Origin: Actinomycetes bacterium
Lineage (GTDB): Bacteria; Actinomycetota; Acidimicrobiia; Acidimicrobiales; JAJYPT01
Direction: 5' to 3'
NCBI GenBank assembly: GCA_021795135.1
Contig: JAJYPT010000068.1
Coordinates: 1-8,828 of the forward strand
DNA length: 8,828 bases
The position numbers and the translations under genes are program-made. Under the pieces are notes generated by a model, which worked only from the letters and a program-made list of their open reading frames with translations, was not told where the DNA came from and did not search any database. Positions 5,701 through 8,828 of the stretch are shown here, in pieces (within the stretch, counting starts at the first letter, position 1; each line of letters opens with the position of its first letter).

Positions 5701-7066
5701 AAAAGGTTGGGTCAGGAAAGATGAACTTGTATTTGAGCCAGGACGTGGTTATCATGCGACTTTAGGTCAAGATGATAAAGATACGAAATGGCTCAGTGTA
5801 AAAGGTGCTCCTGAGATTATTTTACCTTTGTGTAATAAATGGAGACAAGGAGATAAAGATATTTTCTTGGACCAATCAACAAGAGGTGCTCTAGAAAAAG
5901 AAGTGGATCGTTTGGCTCGTAGAGGATTTCGTCTTTTGGCAGTTGGTGAAGCCCCTGTTTCTTCCGATAACTCTTTAGATGAAGACATGGTAAAGGACCT
6001 AACACTGTTGGGCTATTTAATATTGTCAGATCCTGTTCGCAAAACAGCATCTTTATCAGTTGAAAAATTACAACAAGCTGGAATTAGAGTTGTGATGGTT
6101 ACAGGAGATCATCCTAGTACAGCTGAAGGAATTGCAGCTGAAATTGGAATTTTGAGTGATGGTAGTGTTCTAACCGGAAGCGATATTGCTAAATTAGATG
6201 ATGATGAACTTGATAAAATTATCGCTTCAGTTTCTGTCTTTGCTAGGGTTACCCCAGCAGAGAAGGTACGTATTGTAGCTTCTCTGCAAAGAACTAAGCA
6301 GGCAGTTGCTATGACTGGTGATGGAGCAAATGATGCTCCAGCAATTAGGATGGCTGATGTGGGGGTTGCAATAGGAACATCAAGTACTCCTGCTGCAAGG
6401 AATGCTGCTGATTTAGTGCTTACAAATGAACGTATTGAAACTCTTGTAGATGCAATTGTAGAAGGCAGATCAATGTGGGTTTCTGTTAGGGATGCTCTTT
6501 CTATATTGCTAGGTGGTAACCTTGGCGAAGTTGGCTTTACTGTTGGTGCTGGAGCTATTAGTGGAAGACCGCCTTTGTCTAGTCGTCAGTTATTATTAGT
6601 AAATTTATTAACTGATGTAGTGCCAGCTCTTGCTATAGCAGTTAGACCTCCACTAAATTTGACTTCAGAACAACTTTTAGCAGAAGGTCCTGAATCTTCT
6701 TTGGGTGCTTCTCTTGAAAAAGCAGTAGTATTAAGAGCTGTATCAACTGCTTTTGGAGCATATTTAGCTTGGTTTTTAGCAAGGATTAGTGGAACACGTA
6801 TTAGGTCAAATACTGTAGCTTTGGTAGCTTTAGTGGGAACTCAATTGGGTCAAACTCTAATAACAGGAGGTACAACTCCTTCTGGTCCGGTTCTATTAGC
6901 TTCTTTTGGATCCGCTGCTGTAATGTTATTGGCTGTCCAAACTCCTATTGTAAGTCAATTTTTTGGTTGTCGGCCCCTTGGTCCAGTGGGACTAGCTATA
7001 GCAGGAGGATCTGCTATGACAGCTACTTTTGCATCTTGGGGTGCATCAAAAATGCTAAATGCTTAA
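2720..7066 (+). CDS. CtpH/CtpI-type double-length P-type cation ATPase with an inactive N-terminal half
   Basis: This 1448-aa inner-membrane cation pump is far longer than a standard P2 ATPase (about 900 aa) and near mycobacterial CtpH/CtpI (about 1540-1630 aa). Residues 26-95 resemble a heavy-metal-associated domain without its CxxC. Residues about 250-560 are a degenerate ATPase copy (AAIPKGA, P285; NPRTLRVFDRLDCIVIDPDV with D328) lacking KTGT and the nucleotide domain. From about 650 a complete P2 pump follows: TGES 762-765, PEGLP 876-880, DKTGTLT with phospho-Asp D919, KGAPE 1028-1032, TGD, GDGAND 1200-1205. Ion-site residues E877, N1267, E1270, N1295, T1298 and D1299 match the SERCA positions E309, N768, E771, N796, T799 and D800, so Ca2+ (or a similar divalent ion) export is the best guess. 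No good ribosome site precedes the ATG. The stop overlaps that of the MFS gene. Confidence 0.9.
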   Translation: MIPFLDLNRFFSKQQRSHRRLWLKNGRAHIEIKGMESKDFESLCRKIERDLNNLSGVNWAEVNPLVGRVIVDFSISKIDLDAIVEIVEQAESQLGYSKEGFDLKRPEYPGDLEPIIREISAIVADVGGIGFSLFGRVLQSSPIPIELASIVSLIDSEPRLRNALEARFGVPMVDWSIAFSNAIAQGLAQGPLGLVVDIASRGSRLLEFSKRRSNWILKEPVFFPGPGTQPLDAIASPKRPIPIPGGPIELYADRSSITAVVGAVATGMFSGSFRRGTAIGLAAIPKGARLGREVFSSQLGLKLASQGVVVMNPRTLRVFDRLDCIVIDPDVIKEQKFSIDKVELLVPNADANEIHLRLRQIFNPDDPYTKVEQDEWELEPLLNSDSFDVKTILNKKTISGISLKLSYKGVIQAEIFLQSDSEIQLKSLISLAHRHGFMVALGGGDLSLGNSLGADLVLDADESLTESISMLQRDGCCVSLLGSSKAFEALKISDCGIELKVGETPFSWAGDLVVPGGFSQVAFIIQAMKAAHEVSRQSVALSIAGSSIGSVMALSSDEKVAGSRVLWAINIAALISMANGLRAALSLQELGNIAIIEADAPPWHELAVEEVLALLESSPEGIDSAQASKRRFLLEVPLETKPILWKSILEELSSPFTPLLAGGAVASAAIGSPADAVIVASVVLLSGLIGGVQRYRAEKAVHQLTLSTAVEVKVLRLGEIVEIASQDIVVGDVVFVEAGDFIPADCRIVNTDGLEVDESAMTGESLPVYKNNEASFGSSLGDRSCMLFEGTSIAAGEATAVVVAVGGETELGKAQLLSQPMVSSQGVDARLVKLSSLTFPLVLIGGAIVSLLGALRGGSVKESVSTGVSLSVAAVPEGLPVLTTMAQLASAKRLSSHGALVRNPRAIEALGRVNVLCIDKTGTLTEGNIALHGVSDGLQDVKIDQDWDKKYQNILAGGLRASPMARPEQPLPHLTDRAVLEGAFCLGIETDTSIKGWVRKDELVFEPGRGYHATLGQDDKDTKWLSVKGAPEIILPLCNKWRQGDKDIFLDQSTRGALEKEVDRLARRGFRLLAVGEAPVSSDNSLDEDMVKDLTLLGYLILSDPVRKTASLSVEKLQQAGIRVVMVTGDHPSTAEGIAAEIGILSDGSVLTGSDIAKLDDDELDKIIASVSVFARVTPAEKVRIVASLQRTKQAVAMTGDGANDAPAIRMADVGVAIGTSSTPAARNAADLVLTNERIETLVDAIVEGRSMWVSVRDALSILLGGNLGEVGFTVGAGAISGRPPLSSRQLLLVNLLTDVVPALAIAVRPPLNLTSEQLLAEGPESSLGASLEKAVVLRAVSTAFGAYLAWFLARISGTRIRSNTVALVALVGTQLGQTLITGGTTPSGPVLLASFGSAAVMLLAVQTPIVSQFFGCRPLGPVGLAIAGGSAMTATFASWGASKMLNA

Positions 7067-8289
7067 GAATTTGAGCTAAATGAAGTTAGAGATGAGTGCG
7101 CTTTATTATTAGTATTTTTAGTAAAAATACTAATAATAAAGCGCAAAATGGCGACAGCCATAAAAACTATACCCACAAAGGTTACTCCTTGCCATCTATC
7201 AACTGACCAAGCAAAAGCGGCAAAATAAGACCCAGCTGCACCTCCAATGAAATAACTAAACATGTAGATAGTAGTAAGTCGATTTCTAATTTTTGGTCCT
7301 ATTGCATATATTCTAGTTTGATTAGATACTTGATTTGCTTGGACACCTAGATCTAGAAGTATCACTCCTATAATAAGTCCCAAAATGTTATATCCAAAAA
7401 ACATTAAAACAACAAAAGATAAAGTGATAATAGTTAGGGAAATTCCTATAGTGATCAAAGGTCCTTTTTTATCTGCTATTTTTCCTACTAAAGGAGCTGC
7501 AATTGCTCCAACAACTCCTACTAAACCAAACAATCCTGCTTCTTGTACTCCATAGTGATAGGGGGGTGTTGTAACTAAAAATATTAGAGTTGCCCAAAAT
7601 GCGCTAAATGCGCCAAAACCCATAGCTCCATATAGAGATGATTCTCTTATTGTCTTTTCAGACCATACTATTTCCCAGAGGGATTTTAGTATGGTTAGGT
7701 ATCCCTTAGATGGACTTAGTTCTATTTCAGGAAGTAATTTGTACAAAATTCCAATCAGTAAAAACATGATAATAGCTGCTACAATATAAACCGACCTCCA
7801 GCCATAATAAGACCCAATAAATCCACTAAGTGTTCGTGCTAGTAATATTCCTACTAGAAGACCTCCCATCAAAAGACCGACAATTTGTCCTCTTTTGTCT
7901 GGGGGAGCCAAATTAGCAGCTAAAGGTATTAGAATTTGGGGAATGACAGTAAATACTCCTATAGCAAAAGTAGCTATAGATAGTACAAACAAATTACTTG
8001 ATATAGAAGCAACCATCAAAGAGCCTGATTCTAGTGCTAAAAGACCTACTATTAGTTTACGTCCTTGAATAAAATCCCCCAAAGGAACAAATCCTAAAAG
8101 ACCAATAGCATATCCCAGTTGAGTAAAAAAAGGAATCAGACCTATTGCGCTAACAGAGACTCCTAGACTGTGTTTAATCTGACCCAAAAGAGGCTGATTG
8201 TAGTAAAGATTAGCTACTGTTAGACCACAGGCAACAGCCATCGTCCACACTAGTTTTGGAGAAATTTGGGGCGTTGTTTTGTTTTGCAT
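7063..8289 (-). CDS. Major facilitator superfamily transporter, 12 TM
   Basis: This 408-aa inner-membrane protein has about 12 hydrophobic spans. ANLYYNQPLLGQI (26-38) is the signature start of TM1 in a large COG2814-type MFS group. The loop between TM2 and TM3 has motif A (GDFIQGRKLI, 71-80), R152 lies in ARTLSGFIG, GWRSVY is at 163-168, and the second half has the repeat-like VGKIADKKGP (268-277) and NQTRIYAIGPKIRNRL. Proton-driven efflux of a small molecule is likely; the substrate cannot be told. The start is firm because a TAA codon sits directly before the ATG. No Shine-Dalgarno site precedes it, so coupling to the small proline-rich ORF ending 22 bp upstream is possible. The last 25 codons contain a 49-bp perfect palindrome, and the stop overlaps that of the convergent ATPase gene. 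The family is common outside actinobacteria, so transfer is possible. Confidence 0.88.
   Translation of the reverse strand: MQNKTTPQISPKLVWTMAVACGLTVANLYYNQPLLGQIKHSLGVSVSAIGLIPFFTQLGYAIGLLGFVPLGDFIQGRKLIVGLLALESGSLMVASISSNLFVLSIATFAIGVFTVIPQILIPLAANLAPPDKRGQIVGLLMGGLLVGILLARTLSGFIGSYYGWRSVYIVAAIIMFLLIGILYKLLPEIELSPSKGYLTILKSLWEIVWSEKTIRESSLYGAMGFGAFSAFWATLIFLVTTPPYHYGVQEAGLFGLVGVVGAIAAPLVGKIADKKGPLITIGISLTIITLSFVVLMFFGYNILGLIIGVILLDLGVQANQVSNQTRIYAIGPKIRNRLTTIYMFSYFIGGAAGSYFAAFAWSVDRWQGVTFVGIVFMAVAILRFIISIFTKNTNNKAHSSLTSFSSNS
7097..7145. repeat. 49-bp perfect palindrome in the 3' end of the MFS gene
   Basis: Arms 7097-7120 (beginning TGCGCTTTATTATT) and 7122-7145 (ending AATAATAAAGCGCA) are exact 24-bp reverse complements around a single central base at 7121. 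It starts 30 bp after the ATPase stop and lies within the MFS coding region, encoding the end of the last membrane span and the start of the tail (about RFIISIFTKNTNNKAH). In RNA from either strand it would form a long hairpin between two convergent genes. Neither side is followed by a U-tract, so a bidirectional terminator or a 3' RNase barrier is plausible but not standard. Confidence 0.7.
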
Positions 8290-8311
8290 TTAGCTGGGTT
8301 GTATTTGCAAA

Positions 8312-8434
8312 TTAAAAAGGTTTGGGTTCAGGTTCAGGAGAAGGATTAGGAGGTGGATCTACAGGTGGAAATGGCGGGTCTGGAATCGAAATATTGTTAT
8401 AAGTCAATAAAGCTTTACAGGAGCTGAAGTACAA
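8312..8434 (-). CDS. Candidate 40-aa proline-rich small protein (TTG start)
   Basis: The minus strand reads a TTG-initiated 40-codon frame: a short hydrophobic/polar N-terminus (MYFSSCKALLTYNNISI) followed by a tail of alternating proline (about PDPPFPPVDPPP, then PSPEPEPKPF) to a TAA at 8312. Fourteen of the last 23 residues are proline. AGGAGG at 8441-8446 sits 6 nt before the TTG, the best ribosome site in the window, and no ATG or GTG is in frame. A stop lies only 9 codons upstream, so it is not the tail of a longer intact gene unless that gene is broken. It ends 22 bp before the MFS gene on the same strand, suggesting a shared transcript. Function is unknown; I recognise no family. It may instead be a leader ORF that controls MFS translation, since Pro-rich runs stall ribosomes. 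Confidence 0.45.
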   Translation of the reverse strand: MYFSSCKALLTYNNISIPDPPFPPVDPPPNPSPEPEPKPF

Positions 8435-8440
8435 TTTTGC

Positions 8441-8446
8441 CCTCCT
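8441..8446 (-). promoter_or_regulatory. Strong ribosome binding site for the proline-rich ORF
   Basis: The minus strand shows AAAAGGAGGGCAAAATTG: a full AGGAGG followed by 6 nt and then TTG. Most genes in this window lack any such site, which is why this one decides the TTG start. Confidence 0.55.
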
Positions 8447-8474
8447 TTTCGTTTTTCTTCTTTAGATATATTTT

Positions 8475-8506
8475 ACCCCAATAAAGGTTATCTTTTTTTC
8501 TGGGGT
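8475..8506. repeat. ACCCCA/TGGGGT inverted repeat in the divergent intergenic region
   Basis: ACCCCA (8475-8480) and TGGGGT (8501-8506) are exact 6-bp inverted arms with a 20-nt loop. These G/C blocks stand out in an AT-rich region. The loop has a nested AAAG/CTTT pair followed by a T-run on the + strand. It lies between the proline-rich ORF (-) and the RsbW-like gene (+) and may be an operator or a leader hairpin. Confidence 0.3.
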
Positions 8507-8527
8507 TCAAATAGTAGATATAGAGGA

Positions 8528-8533
8528 TATAAC
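8528..8533 (+). promoter_or_regulatory. Possible -10 box for the RsbW-like gene
   Basis: TATAAC matches five of six consensus positions and would start transcription near 8540, upstream of both candidate ATGs (8565, 8607). The -35 region (around 8506-8511, TTCAAA) is poor, so support is weak. Confidence 0.25.
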
Positions 8534-8606
8534 TAGGGTATGGTTAGAAATAAAAACCATTTAGATGATCTATGCCTACAACGGGGGTAGCCGTTTTGTC
8601 GCAATT

Positions 8607-8828
8607 ATGAGTTTTAGCGGTAGTGCCGATAATAAAAATAATTTTGCTCATTATATGGAGACTAGAAATTTTCCTCCTGAGCCGTCCACTCCTAAACAAG
8701 CTAGAAAATTTGTTAGAGATACTCTTTCTACATGGAATTGGTCTGCTTTAGAAGAAGTTGCTACATTACTAGCAAGTGAATTAGTAACGAATTCTGTTAT
8801 GCATGCTCGTTCTTGGGTACGGGTAAAC
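8607..8828 (+). CDS. RsbW-like/HATPase_c_2 anti-sigma-type ATPase, truncated by the window end
   Basis: At least 74 codons are open to the right edge. From about residue 22 the sequence follows the actinobacterial small regulatory ATPase pattern: NFPPEPSTPKQARKFVRD, then TWNWSALEEVATLLASELV and the N-box ELVTNSVMHA (E58, N62, H66), where the Asn coordinates Mg2+ in GHKL ATPases. The G1 and G2 boxes would lie beyond the window. Family members are serine kinases or anti-sigma factors acting in the cytoplasm on anti-anti-sigma partners. The start is uncertain: ATG at 8565 (adding 14 unconserved residues), 8607 or 8655 (directly before the conserved block) are all in frame, and none has a clear ribosome site. 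Confidence 0.75.
   Translation, partial: MSFSGSADNKNNFAHYMETRNFPPEPSTPKQARKFVRDTLSTWNWSALEEVATLLASELVTNSVMHARSWVRVN

Noticed and set aside
5767..6050. Two overlapping minus-strand frames (73 and 77 codons) inside the ATPase gene.
   Set aside because: Both are antisense to the conserved N and P domains and have no start signals; shadows.
8319..8402. Glycine-rich + strand frame opposite the proline-rich ORF.
   Set aside because: It is the mirror of the proline codons (CCN/NGG), and has no ATG or ribosome site; the minus-strand reading has a strong one.
8501..8520. GGGGTTCAAAT resembles a tRNA T-loop.
   Set aside because: Flanking bases do not form the T-stem and no acceptor or anticodon arm can be drawn.

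Overview
The window is AT-rich, roughly two-thirds A+T by eye. It carries genes whose closest recognisable relatives are actinobacterial: a CtpH/CtpI-type double-length P-type ATPase, a mycoredoxin-like glutaredoxin, and the start of an RsbW/HATPase_c_2 anti-sigma-type ATPase. Several genes start without a Shine-Dalgarno site just downstream of a -10-like box, which fits leaderless transcription. I infer a low-GC member of the Actinomycetota and cannot name the genus. The MFS transporter looks less actinobacterial and may be acquired.

Left part (1-2127): a winged-helix regulator of the SufR/COG2345 type keeps a Cys/Cys/His/Cys set that could hold a metal or Fe-S cluster. Its start codon lies in a perfect 14-bp-arm inverted repeat that also overlaps its putative -10. 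It is followed by a two-gene unit with its own promoter, built on a tandem 23-bp repeat: a GcvH-like lipoyl carrier with an extra C-terminal CxxC, overlapping by ATGA with a small CSGC thioredoxin-fold protein. A mycoredoxin-like glutaredoxin (CPFC, probable TTG start) converges on this unit. Together these look like a small thiol/lipoyl redox module under a redox- or metal-responsive repressor. No other glycine cleavage genes are present.

Middle (2397-7066): a 76-aa hypothetical gene precedes a 1448-aa P-type ATPase. The ATPase has a degenerate HMA-like N-terminus, an inactive and shortened first ATPase copy, and a complete P2-type second copy with Ca2+-ATPase-like ion-site residues.

Right part (7063-8828): a 12-TM MFS transporter converges on the ATPase gene so tightly that the stop codons overlap. 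A 49-bp perfect palindrome lies inside the 3' end of the MFS coding region. Just upstream of the MFS gene on the same strand is a 40-codon proline-rich ORF with an excellent ribosome binding site and a TTG start. A divergent intergenic region then leads to the truncated RsbW-like gene at the right edge.
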